A DNA stretch of 64,000 nucleotides from Kwoniella bestiolae CBS 10118 (GCF_000512585.2 NC_089243.1:1054001-1118000), one strand, 5' to 3'. Counted from the first letter of the stretch, positions 19,228-32,077 are shown. Made by a program: numbers and translations. Notes: generated by a model from the letters alone, not told the origin.

Positions 19228-20955
19228 CTAAACAAGGTAACTCAATGCGATGACCAAATAGAGCGACATCACTACAAGCAGAGTCAGCAATATGTGACCG
19301 ACCTGAGATCACACGACTTACACATCACACCCTCCATGTAGTTGGTTCGACCTATCGCGAGCCGGTCAGCAAGAAGGCTGGAAAGTTTGGTTACTGGCAT
19401 ACTTACCATCTTGCAATAACAGATTGACGAGCATGACGGAGACAAACAGCACAATGGTCTCAAAATTGGCCTTATCGGAAGTGTTAGCATCGCCACAAGA
19501 TTGGTAGCTGGTAAAAGACTTACAAAAAAGAGGGTCAAATTCTTTTGCAAAGGCCAGGCAATGATTACGAGTAAGGGAATCATGCCTGCAGCAATCTGAA
19601 TACTAGATCCAACGCTCACTCCAATGGTGAGTTCCATCTTGCCTTTACAAGCCATCCAGACCGAAGTGACATGCTCAGCAGCATTGCCAACAAGCGGAAG
19701 TAGAATAAGACCGATAAATCTGCTTTATCAGCACCGTTCTCGACAAAAAGAGCTCACCTTTTGGGGATATGCCATTGTTCGGCTGTCTCATCGATACTGC
19801 CAACGAGAATGTCGGCACAGAAGGCGGTGATGACGGTGATTATGACCAGCCATGCACCGGCACTCCACTGATCCATGGATGCGACTTCGGCTTCCTCATC
19901 TTCGGCTTGTTCAGCTTCGAAAAGTTGAGCATGCGTACGCAGTTGAAAGTAGAGATAACCAAGGTATGTAGCAAGCAGGATGATGGAAGTGCCTCGGGAT
20001 AGGATAAGAAGACCTCGTAGGGACGCATCAGGAGGGTCCGGAGCCCCGTCTTCGAGCAACAATTTGACGGTGGATTGAACATCTTCCGTGTTTGAAGCGT
20101 GATCTGACATCATATTCAGCATGACACCAAATGCGGCGTGAGAGCGGTTACGACTTACATGCCGCAGGTAAAATGAGCGTGATGCAAGCAAGTGTCATTA
20201 GAGAGGAACTGGCTTGAGCCGCAGTGACTTGAAAGGTCGACTCGGTGAAGAAGAAACCGGAGCTACTCGATTAGCGATGGTCAAACAGGAAGCGGACTCA
20301 CGCGAAGAAGCTCATACCGAGCACCAAAAGGATATTAGACAAAACACTACCGAGAAGCGAGGTCTGAACCAAGCGGAGTTCGTCTATGATAAAAGTTATT
20401 GAGGAATCCAAACAATGGCAAAGCAGAACAGTACAGTCCTACTCACTTTGAGCGAGAGCTGCGATAGCAACGATCAATTCGACGGCGTTACCGAAGCTGT
20501 GAACAGATAGATAAGCCGCCTACCCTGGGACCAGTGACCAGTGGCCTGACTTACGTTGCATTCAGCAGACCACCCAGAGTTTGACCGAGTTTCATGGACA
20601 GTTGCTCTGTACTATCGCCCAGAAGCTAATCCACGGTGTCAGTCGGAACGAGATATCAAGCCAACTTACTTTGGCTAGCGGTACGATGGCCATGAAGGAT
20701 GTTGCGAACCGAGCGGCAGCGCTCCAGTGAAGGAGCTCGGCTGTTTCGTCAAAGCAAGAAAATGAGTTTGACCTCGAAGTATGAAAGAGAAGCATACCCA
20801 CCGATGATTGACAGAGGGACACAGACGAGTAGCACGTTGATCCATGAGCCTAGAAGGAGATACCTTGAAGACTTGATTGGATCGAATGGGACAGTATGGG
20901 GACCATCATGAGCACGGTTACTACCGAGAAGAGGTGTGGTCTCTTGAGTCGGCAT
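19228..20955 (-). CDS. VCX1: Vacuolar Ca2+/H+ exchanger Vcx1, 403 aa
   Basis: Eleven exons in coding order: 20802-20955, 20670-20740, 20555-20625, 20447-20496, 20302-20383, 20159-20262, 19758-20103, 19524-19719, 19407-19470, 19322-19351, 19228-19271; all phases agree. The protein is a CaCA/CAX antiporter that loads the vacuole with Ca2+ in exchange for H+. Both signature alpha repeats are present: GGLLNATFGNAVELIVAI in the first half and LVGNAAEHVTSVW in the second, each with the GN-x2-E ion-binding motif. An acidic loop (EAEQAEDEEAEVASMD) separates the halves, as expected, and the C-terminus GRTNYMEGVMLMSLYLVIAL fits the last helix. The N-terminal cytosolic tail is short. Introns of 38-59 nt are typical here. 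Confidence 0.92.
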
Positions 20956-21619
20956 AGTAGATGACGACAGGGTAGTGGTAGTGAAGAGGAATGCAGGATT
21001 GAAAACGGATGAGATATGAGAGATGTATGAGATGTATGAGATGATATATCTACAGTATGTATATAGCTACAGTATATAATATAATAATAAACAAAGGGGG
21101 AATAGATGGTGCGGAAGGGAGTGCATGCTCACACTGAGTTACCAGAATTCGATTATCAGTTAACTATGATGCCAAGCATATGCTATGATACACAGCTATA
21201 ATAATAATGTAATGTAAAAACAAGGAACCAAATTTGATCCCGTTTTTCTACAGTGTTACTTAGTGACGTATTACTACTCGTACCCAGTAATAGCTACAGC
21301 ACGTGCATGAATGACATAATCTTCCATCTTCTTCGGTAACTTCCGCCAGGCACCTACTCAGTGACATCCCCCTCTCTTTTCTTTTCTTTTTTTGGATTTT
21401 ATGTGATATGGCATATGGATGGATGTCGAATCGATTCAATCTCTCCTTGATCATATCATCACAAGTTGGCACAACTCTGATCATTTCTTTCTTTCTTCCA
21501 TAGTGATTCAGTATTCCAGTCCATCAGCAATCATGTGTCTCCGACAATCACTAAATTACGCTTGTATCTTTTATTAAATAATATAATCACCCTCTTCAAA
21601 TCCAATTAGATTAGTCGTC
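20956..21619. promoter_or_regulatory. Divergent promoter region of VCX1 and carotenoid oxygenase
   Basis: 664 bp head-to-head spacer. It contains GAGATGTATGAGATGTATGAGATG repeats near 21015 (shown as a short tandem of ATGTATGAG), ATAATATAATAATAA near 21075, and a pyrimidine run CTTTTCTTTTCTTTTTTT near 21377. No gene is seen in it. Confidence 0.5.
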
Positions 21620-23929
21620 ATGACTGCTTCATCAGATCAATCTCATACCCACCCCTTTCTCAGAGGCAACTTCGCTCCCGTCTTTCAGGAATACATCTCG
21701 CACTCTTGTCAGATCGTTCATGGGCATATTCCTGAGGAGCTCATCGGAGGCCAGTATATAAGGAATGGTGGCAATCCAATATATCCTCCAGAGAAAGGAA
21801 GGCATTATCACTGGTCAGTGCAAAGCTTATAGGATTGTAGACTGGGCTAATGATTGATTGCTCAGGTTTGACGGTGATGGTATGCTGCATGGAGTATTCT
21901 TCGACAGTCATGGTCAACCTCTATACACCAATAGGCACCTGAGCACTCCTCTGTTGACAATGACTCTGCTCCTACTGAGATCGCCTCTACCTTCTATCGC
22001 ACTGCTGATCTCGCCGCTATCATCAATCCACAGGATCATCGTGGCAATCGTCCAAGCTTTTCTCATCGCTCTTAGAGCTCGGATGGGGGTTTTGAGCGTG
22101 GCTAATACAAGTGTCATATGGTGGGGATGTGGTTTAGGCCTAGTAGAACAGGAAGAGGATCAAGTCGAGGACCTTCTTGCTGAGATGGACACGTCAATTG
22201 AAAGGGATCAACGCTTGTTGGCCACCTGCGAATCGGGACCGCCCTTGGAAGTGCGGCTGCCGAGTCTGCGTACTGTGGGCTGGGATAGACTCAAAGATCC
22301 TCACACCGGCGAGAGTCTGGCAGATAGAAGAGGTCAATGGGAATGGTGGAAACGATTCGGTTTGAGCAGAGTCCAGGAGGTACGAACTGCTCCCCTCAAA
22401 TACGCATCCACAGCTGACCTCTCTATAGGACTGGATGACGGCGCACCCTCGGATCGACCCGGTGGATGGCACGCTACTGCTGTATTCAACTCAAATGTTC
22501 GACGCCCCTCATGTCAGATACTCTGTGATAGACAAGACAGGCCGCCATGTCATCTGGAAGGCGGGCATCGATGTTGGCCGTGCAAAAATGTGAGACCATA
22601 ACGAGTCATTAATCCGTCGCTGACAATCATCATAGGATGCACGACTTTGCGGCAACCAGAACCCATACTATCCTCTTGAACCTCCCCTTGACGCTGGCAC
22701 CGCACAACCTCTTCTCACGGCCTCCCGTCCCACTCATACACTTTGATCGTTCACTTCCATCTGAATTTGTGATATTCCCCCGAATGCGACCCCAACAACC
22801 CGTCCGTTTCAGAGATCCCGAGCCAAGTCTGATGTTCCACACCGCGAACGCCTGGGACGAGTGTGATGTGCATGGAACACTTCAGGCTGTCAACATGCTC
22901 GGCTGCAGATTTCGATCAGCCAAGCTTGTATACGCAGCTGGTGCGGTCGAGATCCCCAGAGTAGAAAAGGCCTACGGAACGGACGATGTATGTCGATTGC
23001 AGTACTATCGGTTCGACATGACCGGGTCACGCCAAATCACCCACGAGTTCCCGCTCAGTGCGATACCGTTTGAATTCCCTACTTTACCCCCACACGTCGG
23101 TATGAGTGCTGCGAGGCACATCTATGGATGTACGATGCGCTCCGGGTCCTTTGATGAGCGATTGGGGGGTGCTGCAAAAGTGGATTGTATCGCCAAGCTC
23201 GATGTCATTGATCTCATACGGCGAGGCTGCGCTCGAGGTGAGGGTAAAACAACGGATCCTGTGGATGCTCGATCTTCGGCACAGATATTACAAGACTGGG
23301 AACAAGGCAGACCTGGGGCGATCGAACTCTTTGCTTTGCCTCCAGGCTGGTATGCTCAGGAGCCGAGATTTGTCCCCAGAAGCCGAGCGAAAACCGAGGA
23401 TGATGGTTATCTACTCACTTATGGTAAGTTTCTACCTGTGACCTGATAATTTATTGATAATCTTTGATACGCAGTCTACGATGAGTCCTATCTTTTACCC
23501 GATGGCACCCCTTCAACAGCACCTAACGCAGGTTCGGAGCTTTGGGTGATTGATGCACGACGTTTGTCAGAGGGAATGTCAGCAATAGTTTCGAGAATCA
23601 AGTTGCCCCAGCGGGTCCCGTACGGGTACGTCTGAAACGCTTTCGGGCGAAGCTGACCAGTCCCTCACAGCCTTCATGGGACCTTTGTGTCTGCCTCGGC
23701 GATCCGCCAACAAAAGAAAAGTTGGGAGCCACTGCCTCGACAGGATCTTCTACAAGACAAGTTGGCACATTCCCGGTTGCAGTATTTTGTATCGATACTA
23801 TTCGACCGGCCAATGCACCGACACAGATCGAAAACGGAGAAAGTGGTGCTGGGAATCATGTGGCCAATTGGTGTGGTCATGTTGGCCTTGGCTTTGAGGG
23901 AGATTGCCCGTTACGTTGTATCAAATTAG
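21620..23929 (+). CDS. Carotenoid cleavage oxygenase with C-terminal membrane anchor, 688 aa
   Basis: Six exons: 21620-21813, 21866-22379, 22429-22589, 22636-23423, 23475-23625, 23671-23929, all in phase. The protein belongs to the RPE65/CCD family, non-haem Fe(II) enzymes that cleave double bonds of carotenoids, apocarotenoids or stilbenes. LIGGQYIRNGGNP and FDGDGMLHGVFFD are the family N-terminal signatures. All four iron-binding His are visible: H242 (TAHPRID), H292 (MHDFAA), H358 (FHTANA) and H605 (GLHGTF). Two features are extra: hydrophobic helices near residues 95-130 (LLLLRSPLPSIALLIS, IIVAIVQAFLIAL) and a C-terminal hydrophobic segment (VVLGIMWPIGVVMLALAL) that suggests membrane attachment. 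Substrate is unknown; cleavage specificity cannot be read from sequence. Confidence 0.9.
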
Positions 23930-24020
23930 TTTCATGACGCAATAGCACATGTAGATAATGCCGGTAACTGTAAAACTATGTACAAATCGTGTACATTCCA
24001 TGACTTGTTCGTAAAGCTCA

Positions 24021-25417
24021 TTATTCGAAAGGATTCGTCCTTCCCACTTGCCCTCCCTGCTGATTGGTATCGTAACCCCCATCAAGATCAGATCCCCACG
24101 CGCACAGAGCATGCCACCATCTGTCAGGTTTGTGCTGCCGTTCCTCTTGCTGCTGAACAGCTTGACCGCCTCGCCAGGTGGGTCCGCCGTAAGCGAATCC
24201 CGGTCCGTCGGTAGGGGACGTAAGTGGAGAATGTGCGGAGCCGCTGCTGGTAGCGGAGACGAGGGAGGGTCGACGATGGTGTGAGGAGGGCCCAGCGGCA
24301 GGGGCAGGCGGAGGTGGATCAGCAAAAGGTGATGGCTGCTGAGGGGACGTAGGGGAAACAACCATTTTTGGCACGGGGGAGAAAGAAGGTTGAGTATCGT
24401 AAGGATTTGGATAAGGTTGATTTTGTGCGACCGGAGAATGTGTCATTGTCATGGGCAGCTGGTTTATATGTCAGTGACTGATTGTGAATGAGCACAACTC
24501 GACCTACCTCGCCCTCATTCCACCCCTCATCTTTCTTTGGAGAACCAGGCCATATGCCTTCCATCATCCCCATTATGCTGTTCCTGTTGGGTTTGGTGCT
24601 CAAGACCGAGAAGGGCCGACGAGAGAATGAAGTAGTGGAAGAGGATGATCTGGGTGATGCGGGACCAGAATTTGCAGGTAGTTGTCGAGATTCTCTGGCG
24701 GCTCGTCGACGAGCCATGTCTTTTGCGGCGAAACGAGCTAGGTTCTGAAGGAAACACATGAGCTTGGTAAATTGACAGGATTGTCCCACTTACCTGCTGA
24801 ACCCTACGTTCTTCTTCTTCTACCTCGTTCACGGGAGGGTAAGCCCCTTCTTGCTGTTGCTCATCTATCTCCACGTTTCCTTGTTCCACATCCCAAGCTC
24901 TTTCCTTCCCCTTCGCGGACGCTGTTCTATGTACTTCTCCCCCATCGCCCATATCATTATCCATAGCTCTTTCTTTCCCCTTCCGACTAGCACTGGGTGA
25001 GAGCGTCTCTTCCGACTGATTACCATACTGTCCGCCTACTCTTTCCAAGTCTTCCGAATCGCCAGAGGAAGTGCTGATCATTGAGGATGAACGTTTACCG
25101 TAGACTATGGTCCCATTCCTGGTGACTGTCGGAGCAGGAGCCATGTTACCAAAGGAAGGATTGACCTCGTCGGCCAGAGGGGCATATGATTTTGAATTGG
25201 GAGAGAGGACAGATGGCATGTTGGTGTAAGCGGGAAGCAACAGGAAGGGTCGAAGGTTGCTGAGTTGACGTGCGTAAGCTTCGGCAGCCGATGCACGTGG
25301 ATGCGTGTGTGTTTGAGAGTCTTCGCAAGTCAAGATTTGATGTTGTAATGTTCTGATGACGCTTTGGCTGATCAAAGAGGCATCACCGTCACGTTGTGGT
25401 TGAACCAGCCTCTCCAA
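24021..25417 (-). CDS. Uncharacterised low-complexity protein, 432 aa
   Basis: Three exons in coding order: 24794-25417, 24508-24744, 24021-24458, phases consistent. The sequence is Ser/Pro/Glu-rich with two copies of a RKGKERA/KGKERAWD motif near residues 145-180 and a basic patch KDMARRRAARESR near 215. Long disordered stretches follow, and the C-terminal tail has an aromatic cluster DRWWHALCAWG ending in GRTNPFE. I do not recognise a family. The basic, disordered character fits a regulatory or scaffold protein, but no function is proposed. It converges on the carotenoid oxygenase with 91 bp between stops. Confidence 0.7.
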
Positions 25418-25999
25418 CTAATTGATTGATGGTAGGAAGAGGGTCGAACACTGAAATGATGACGCGCCTGACGGTTGAGGATGGAATGAATTGATTGATT
25501 GGATTGGATTGGATTGATGAATGATGTAGATGTCGATGGGATGCAAGTTGTCAGCTAAACGATTACTATAGACAACGCTGATATGATATAGATATAGATA
25601 TAGTAGTAGTGCCAACCGAGTAGCAGTATGATGATGTATATGCAGTTACAGTATCTATATAGCAGGTAGGCTTGACAAAGCAAATAGAATCAACGAAGGA
25701 CAGATCAATGAGATCAATGATATCACACATATCACATACACAACATACATACATTTAATGCCACTAGGGCAAAACACCGCTAACTGAGACCAACCAACCC
25801 AGATTCATGTGGTATGCGCGTGTACACCACGTGAATCGGTCTTGATGCAGCGCAACGCGTCACCAACGCAAGTGTCTCATCTGTCTATATTATACATGAA
25901 TGGTATATATATACCTCTATATTATGTCTCTTTCATCTTCATCCTCTGCTTATCGAAAGACCCCAGCATTGTGATCATATACCACAAATCACAATCACC
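25418..25999. promoter_or_regulatory. Divergent promoter of low-complexity gene and PRE3
   Basis: 582 bp with GATTGATTGGATTGGATTGG-type repeats near 25490-25520, GATATAGATATAG near 25586 and ATACATACATA near 25745, and TATATATATA about 90 bp before PRE3. No gene detected. Confidence 0.5.
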
Positions 26000-26965
26000 A
26001 TGGCTAATATCAACTCTGTAGACATCTCTCGTCTGAAGAATGGTGAAGTCAACCTAGGTGTGAGTTACCGGTGCTCGCTGCATACCGCTTTCACTAACCT
26101 TCATTCTCTCCTTAGACTTCCATCATGGCAGTACAGTTCAATGGGGGTGTAGTCATAGGAGCAGACAGTAGGACAACGACAGGTGCATATATCGTGAGTG
26201 TGTCGTACCATTGGGATCTATGTCAACATACTGATCTGAGCTTTCAAAGGCAAACCGAGTTACCGACAAGCTCACTCACATCCACGACCGAATATACTGC
26301 TGCAGATCTGGTTCAGCAGCTGACACCCAAGCCGTCGCCGATGTCGTACATCAGCATGCTCAGGTATATACATCAGTATACGGAGCACCTCCAACGGTAT
26401 CCACAGCTGCTGCTCTGTTCGAGAAGATGTGTTACGACAACAAGGATCAATTGTCCGCTGGTATCATCGTCGCTGGATGGGATAAGGAAGCAGGAGGCTC
26501 AGTATATAACATTCCGTTAGGTGGAGGAATGTTCCAACAGCCTTGGGCCATTGGAGGTAAGTTGCTGTAATAGCTTCCGGGCAAGCAGCTAGAATTGATC
26601 GTTTGCATTTTCAGGATCCGGTTCCACATATGTATACGGATACTGTGATGCCACATATAGAGAGGGATGGAACGAACAGGAGACTGTCGAGTTTGTCAAG
26701 AATAGTGAGTATTGAGACGGATTTTTTTCATCAAAAACTCCCCGATGACGATGCTGATCGCTCACGTGCTCTTGCCCTTACAGCTCTCGCCCTGGCCATG
26801 TCTCGAGATGGATCATCTGGTGGTTGTATCAGGATGTGTGTGATCACAAAGGACAAAGTTGAGCGACACTTCATACCCGGCAATGAGCTGCCCAGATTCT
26901 GGGAGGGAAAGGAGATTATCGGTAGCGTAGGAGGAAACGGTCAACAGATCGGTGTCGTGGCCTAA
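26000..26965 (+). CDS. PRE3: 20S proteasome beta1 subunit Pre3, 238 aa
   Basis: Five exons: 26000-26059, 26116-26193, 26250-26556, 26615-26704, 26784-26965. A 20-residue propeptide ends ...GEVNLG, and the catalytic Thr is T21 (TSIMAVQFNGG), freed by autolysis. The family's TGAYIANRVTDKL (with the active-site Lys), CCRSGSAADTQAVAD, GIIVAGWD and GSGSTYVYGYCDATYREG segments are all present; the last is diagnostic for beta1 (caspase-like activity). SRDGSSGGCIR near the C-terminus carries the conserved Asp/Ser active-site residues. Length is normal for the subunit. Confidence 0.95.
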
Positions 26966-27388
26966 CAGAAAGGCTACAATAGAAGTGAATTGTATATACT
27001 ATGCATATATGAAACTCAAGTTACAGACCGTCTATCTTGCTGTCGCTCGGTATGCATGCCTCTTCCTAAGCGTAACATCGTGGATGGGATGGGTACTTAT
27101 AACGTATCAATTTAAGGGAGAGCGACAATCTGCCACGTGGCCAAATGTCATCACCAGCGAGTTCGAATATCTATCTCGAGTCAAAAAATCCACAAGACTT
27201 AGAAGACTTTGACTCGTTATCTCAACAACTATTGATCACCTTGTTCAACTTATCTTTTCTTCTAGAAATACAGCTCATATAGACCATTCGTATCCTTTGA
27301 GGCTCAACTCAGCCGCTCGTCTATACACCCTTAATCTTGCTCCCTTTGGTCTACCATTCGCTCCAGGTCCAACCCCACAGCTATCACC
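26966..27388. other. Intergenic between PRE3 and HIS5
   Basis: 423 bp holding the PRE3 3' end and HIS5 promoter. It contains TGACTC at about 27211, which matches the Gcn4-type amino-acid control site, about 180 bp before the HIS5 start; use by a Gcn4 orthologue is an inference. No gene detected. Confidence 0.5.
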
Positions 27389-28700
27389 ATGCCCATCCTC
27401 GGTTTGAAATCTCCTGGTCCATCCAATCCAGCTCACTTCTCCCTCGAACCACTCATCCGCCCCAATATCCTCGCTCTTCAGCCATATCGATGTGCTAGAG
27501 ATGATTATTCCGCTGGGGTACTTCTAGATGCGAATGAAAATGCCATCGGCCCAGCTCTTCCCTCCCTCGCCAAAGGAACTGATCCCGGACCAGTCGCTGC
27601 TCAGACGCTTTCTCTGCTATCGGATGAGGAGGTCGCAAGCTTGAACAGATATCCCTCACCAACCCACGATGACCTCAAACGGGCGATCGCCAAGTTTAGA
27701 GGCGTGCCTAATGAAGAATGGGTTTTCCTCGGTGTTGGAAGTGACGAAGTGATCGACATGCTTTATAGAGTATTGTGTGTACCCGGAAAGGACCGAGTCA
27801 TGACATGTCCTCCCACTTATGGAATGTACAAGGTGACAGCCAACGTCAATGATGTGGGAGTGTTGGAGGTGCCGCTTGTCACAGAGGACGGAGCCTTCCA
27901 GCTTGATGAGAAAGCCGTGAGTGGCTGACTCGTCGAATGATGATGACTAATTCATGCTCATAGATGGACGAAGCCTTCAAGGCAAACCCCGATCTCAAGA
28001 TGCTCCTCATCTGCTCGCCTGGTAACCCCACGGGAACTCTCATCCCCCTCGGTGTGATCAAGCGTGTTCTCGAAAACCCCTTATTCAAAGGAGTGGTGGT
28101 AGTGGACGAGGCTTATATCGACTTTGCACCGGAGGACCACAGCGCTGCTAGCCTGGTCAATGACTACGCAAACGTTTGTGTCACTCAGACTTTGAGTAAA
28201 AGTTTCGGACTTGCAGCTATAAGGTGAGTTTGATATGCGGAGAACACAGCTGACAAGTCAGACTTGGTTACCTCCTCGCTCCTCCTCCGTTGATCCAAAT
28301 TCTCACCAACACCAAGGCACCTTATAATGTCTCACTACCTACCGCTTCTCTTGCACTATCCGCTCTCTCCATCGAAGGCATCGCAACAATGTCACTTGCC
28401 GTTGCGACGCTCAACCAGAACCGAAAGAGCTTGATCAATTCCCTATCGCAGATCAAAAGCGTTGGTAGAATCATGGGTGGGAATCACGCCAACTTTGTGT
28501 TGTGTGAGATCTTGGACGACCAAGGCAAACCCAGCAATCCAAAAGCTGTCGAGGTGTACAAGACCATGGCCGAGTCAAGAGGGGTCGTGGTCAGGTTCCG
28601 TGGGTCTGAGCGTGGGTGTGAAGGGTGTCTGAGAATCACCGTAGGAACCGAAGAAGAATGTCAAGAAGCTGCCAGGCAGATAGCTGCGTTGCTTGAATAG
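27389..28700 (+). CDS. HIS5: Histidinol-phosphate aminotransferase, 408 aa
   Basis: Three exons: 27389-27916, 27964-28223, 28262-28700. This PLP enzyme converts imidazole-acetol phosphate plus glutamate to histidinol phosphate and 2-oxoglutarate in histidine biosynthesis. Family motifs are in order: LDANENAIGP at the substrate end, LNRYPSPTHDDLK, FLGVGSDEVIDMLYR, CSPGNPTG, VVVDEAYIDF, and TLSKSFGLAAIRLGY with the Schiff-base Lys K255. The C-terminus has VVVRFRG and CLRITVGTEEE with the carboxylate-binding Arg. Length matches fungal His5; an N-terminal extension of about 20 residues lacks clear targeting features. Confidence 0.94.
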
Positions 28701-30068
28701 GTTATACCATGTACGAAATCATCATTATAGGTTGATCCCCATGCAAGTGTAGTATATAGCATGGTAATCGATGTATGTATACAGTGGTATAGCATACAAT
28801 ATACGATTGTGTGGTATTACCTAATGAGGAGAAAAGGAAATTAAACTCTAGGAAATGGCTTGGGATGACCCTGAACAAAACGATGATCATGAATGGGAAA
28901 ACCACACATTACCACCACCATCATATCTCATGCATACACATATAGATACATACATCGACAGTGCATCAAGCAGCAGCAGCAGCAGCCATGGGAGATGGTA
29001 GTGAGATGATAAGAGAGCCAAGTAGGTGAGACTGGACACTGAATGGTACAATAACGTAGGAGTGAAGAAAGAGTGGAAAGCTGGGAGCTAGGCAACAATA
29101 AGCAATCGAGACAAGTGGGTGGTGTGGTGGGTGGTGGTGGTGGTGCCTTGATTGACTTGAATTACTCTTATTCCTTCCGGTTTAGGGCCTTTTGTAGTAT
29201 GATACTGTTGTTGTTACAACTGTAGTACATGCAACGTTGATCGCTATTGTTCGTGTTTCATCTACTTATACATATACATACAGCATTGTAACAAGTTATC
29301 ACATCAGATCAGATCAGTGTATACTGTCAACCCAACATACATACTCTTGACACTGCGACACTACCACACTTCCACACTACAACACTACAACACTTCAACC
29401 CAAAGTCATACGACTATCCATACCAGGTACAGAGCAACGTAGCAGTAGCAGAAAGACGGACTGTGGGTTGTCCACTGGAATATATAGGTGAGTTTGTATC
29501 CAGAACGCACTGCCCTCCTATTTGGTGTTTTTAATGTATGCTGCACACAGAGAGAGAGGGAGAGGTAGGACCGTGTGTACGTTGTGTTGTGTTGTGACAA
29601 TGTGTGTGTGTGTGTATGTGTGTTTGTGTGTGCATCTTCAGTGTGTTATATACCTGCTTTGGTCGCCTTTTTCAAACCCCCCTTGTTTCTTTCTTCCTTT
29701 GCTCTTTCAACTTGGATCTCGCTCTCTTTCTTACAGCTTGCTTCCATCTTCTCACCTTTTACAAGAACAAAAAGCATAACTTGTCCTTCCATTGTATCGT
29801 GTTCATCCTGTCAGATGCAAAATCGCGCTAACACGCAGACTAGCAACTAGCTGTTCTATATAACTTAGGCTTTATCTTATCCAACATCATCATCATCATC
29901 ATCGCCATCTCAACTCACAATTCTCCAACATCCTCTGCAGCGCATCATCAAGTCTCTCCCAGCTCTTTCTACCCTTCACCGATACCCATCATATTGTAAA
30001 TAAAAGCAGCTTTCTTCTCTAAATCCGTTCCAGCTGAATAGCCTCGGGGGCTAGCGCCAGTTGTCAAG
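28701..30068. other. Long intergenic region with microsatellites
   Basis: 1.37 kb without a recognised gene. It contains a CAG run (28971-28986), GGTGG repeats near 29118-29142, ACACTACAACACT repeats near 29360-29395, and a GT-rich tract (29601-29632). The last 500 bases are C/T-rich with TATAA-like sites and probably form the promoter and leader of the downstream kinase. Short open frames inside the GT tract are artefacts of repeat composition. Confidence 0.5.
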
Positions 30069-32077
30069 ATGGGTGCAGCTTGCTGCAAACCAGAGGTCCG
30101 TGCCTTTCCCTCTTTTCTTCACCTATGCTGTTGTTCTGATCGTTCTTCCCAGGCAATCGACTTTGAAGGCGAGGTGAATCTCTTTCATTTCTACCTGTTG
30201 AGAAGTGTAGGGAAAGGTGCTTTCGGTAAAGTGAGTGAGATCGCGCTTTCTACGCAGGTTGAAGCTGACGCTTCCTCATAGGTCCGAGTGGTCCAGCATA
30301 AACACGCCAAAACATTGTATGCGCTCAAATATATAAACAAAGCAAAATGTGTCAAGATGAAAGCAGTAGCCAACATAATACAGGAGAGGAGATTGCTAGA
30401 AGAAGTGAGTGTGTCAGGATGCCGGATGATGCTGATGATTAGATTGATCACCCTTTCGTTGTGAACTTGAGATATGCGTTCCAGGACGACGAGAACTGCT
30501 TCTTCGTGTTGGATCTGATGCTGGGCGGGGACTTGAGGTGTGAGTAGGTGATCTCGCAAGATCGACTATTGTATTGACATTTGGATTCTACTAGTCCACC
30601 TGGACCGAGCTGGAGCAATGAGTGAAGAAGTGGTGCGGTTTTATGTGGCGGAAATAGCGATGGCGATAGACTATCTACATTCGAAGAGAATAGTACACAG
30701 GTGAGTGGACGCCCAGCGGAACCAAGAATGAATCTGACTCCCCCTGTAGAGATCTGAAACCCGATAACATCCTACTAGACGAGAAGGGCCACGCACATAT
30801 AACCGATTTCAACATTGCTGTTCATTTTTCCGAACGAAGGCTGTTGACAGGTGTGGCTGGTAGTATGGCTTATATGGGTGAGTCATCAGTTAGTCGATAT
30901 AGTTGCCCCAATGCTGATCATGGCCTCCTGACAGCCCCCGAGGTGTTGACAAAACGAGGATACTCTGCACCGGTGGATTACTGGTCACTAGGTATATTGG
31001 CGTAAGTGAATAGGACACCACTGTGCCTTTCCAAGCTGATTGTTCGTAGTTACGAGCTATTGTTCGGAAAGCGACCATTCAGAGGAAGAACGAATACAGC
31101 GCTTACCAATTCGATACTGAATGAACACCTTCTATGGCCGGAAGACGCTCCAGGCAAATGCTCGTCAGATGGAATGCATGCGATCAAGATGGTAAGCCGC
31201 ACTGTTTTGATTAGATGATTCCCGCTAACGCTTCTGTTCTCCCAGTTCCTGGATCGAGATCCGAACAAAAGACTGGGATACCGTCCCGGTGGAGGCGGCT
31301 TGGACGACATCAAGGCCCATCCTTGGTTCAGAAATATCAATTGGGATCAGCTGTACAAAAAAGAAGTTGTGCCACCGTTTGAGCCCGATGTGAGTGGTCT
31401 ACCCCTACTTACGTGCAAGTCACTGACTCGATGTGCCTAGTCCAAACGAGCAAACTTTGATGCTACTCACGAATTGGAAGAACTACTGCTAGAGGAAAAT
31501 CCATTGAAAGCAAGGAAGCGTAAAGAGGGACAGGACTTGGAGATGATGACGCCCGAGATGAGATCGATGGAGGAACAGTAAGTCATCGTTTTCACACCTT
31601 CCTCGGACATCCGCTGACATGTCTCCAGCTTCAAGGTGTTCGACTATACGAAAACGCAACGACGGTCGTACTACCATCCCACCGGCCAGCGCAGTAGCGT
31701 GGCTAACCACACGGTGTCGAGCGGGACAACAGCGACGGCGGTATCTTCTCATCTATCCGCAAAAGTGGCCGAGGTATCTCGCCCGGGTACTCCTAGCGAT
31801 AGAACAGGCGTGGTCAGCAAGACTGGATTGGATGTAGAGGCTCAGATATTGGATGGCGGTGGCATGGCCAATGTTGGAGGGCGAGGGCTCAAAGCAAACA
31901 CGCAGTCCGATGGCAGGCAAGACAGTCTTGATATCAGATCCAGTTCCGTCAAACAGCCCACGCCATTAAGGCATTCCTCGACGTGAGTCTCCAGTCGTAT
32001 CTGTCGGCAGCAGGGTGCTTACAATTCTACTTAGAGGCCCGACGGAAGAGACGAAGGATGTCGGTAACGCGATATGA
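30069..32077 (+). CDS. AGC-family kinase of YANK/STK32 type, 481 aa
   Basis: Twelve exons: 30069-30095, 30153-30230, 30282-30404, 30443-30539, 30595-30700, 30750-30877, 30935-31001, 31050-31191, 31246-31389, 31441-31577, 31629-31982, 32035-32077, all in phase. The N-terminus MGAACCKPE is a textbook myristoylation/palmitoylation site, placing it at membranes. The kinase domain starts FYLLRSVGKGAFGKVRVV, has ALKYINKAKC (VAIK-like Lys), HRDLKPDNILLDEKGHAHITDFN and APEVL. The DFG motif reads DFN, which is normal for STK32/YANK kinases and separates them from other AGC members. LGYRPGGGGLDDIKAHPWF ends the domain. The tail has FDYTKTQRRSYY and a disordered Ser-rich end. Confidence 0.9.

Noticed and set aside
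19065..19253. Plus-strand ORF opposite the VCX1 3' end
   Set aside because: Short, Arg-rich and overlapping a secure antisense gene; no supporting features.
23687..23897. Separate small ORFs at the 3' end of the carotenoid oxygenase
   Set aside because: They are other-frame shadows; the in-phase last exon (23671-23929) carries the conserved GLHGTF histidine.
29522..29850. Three overlapping ORFs over the GT-rich tract
   Set aside because: Composition is driven by the microsatellite and pyrimidine runs; no domain, and all three overlap in different frames.
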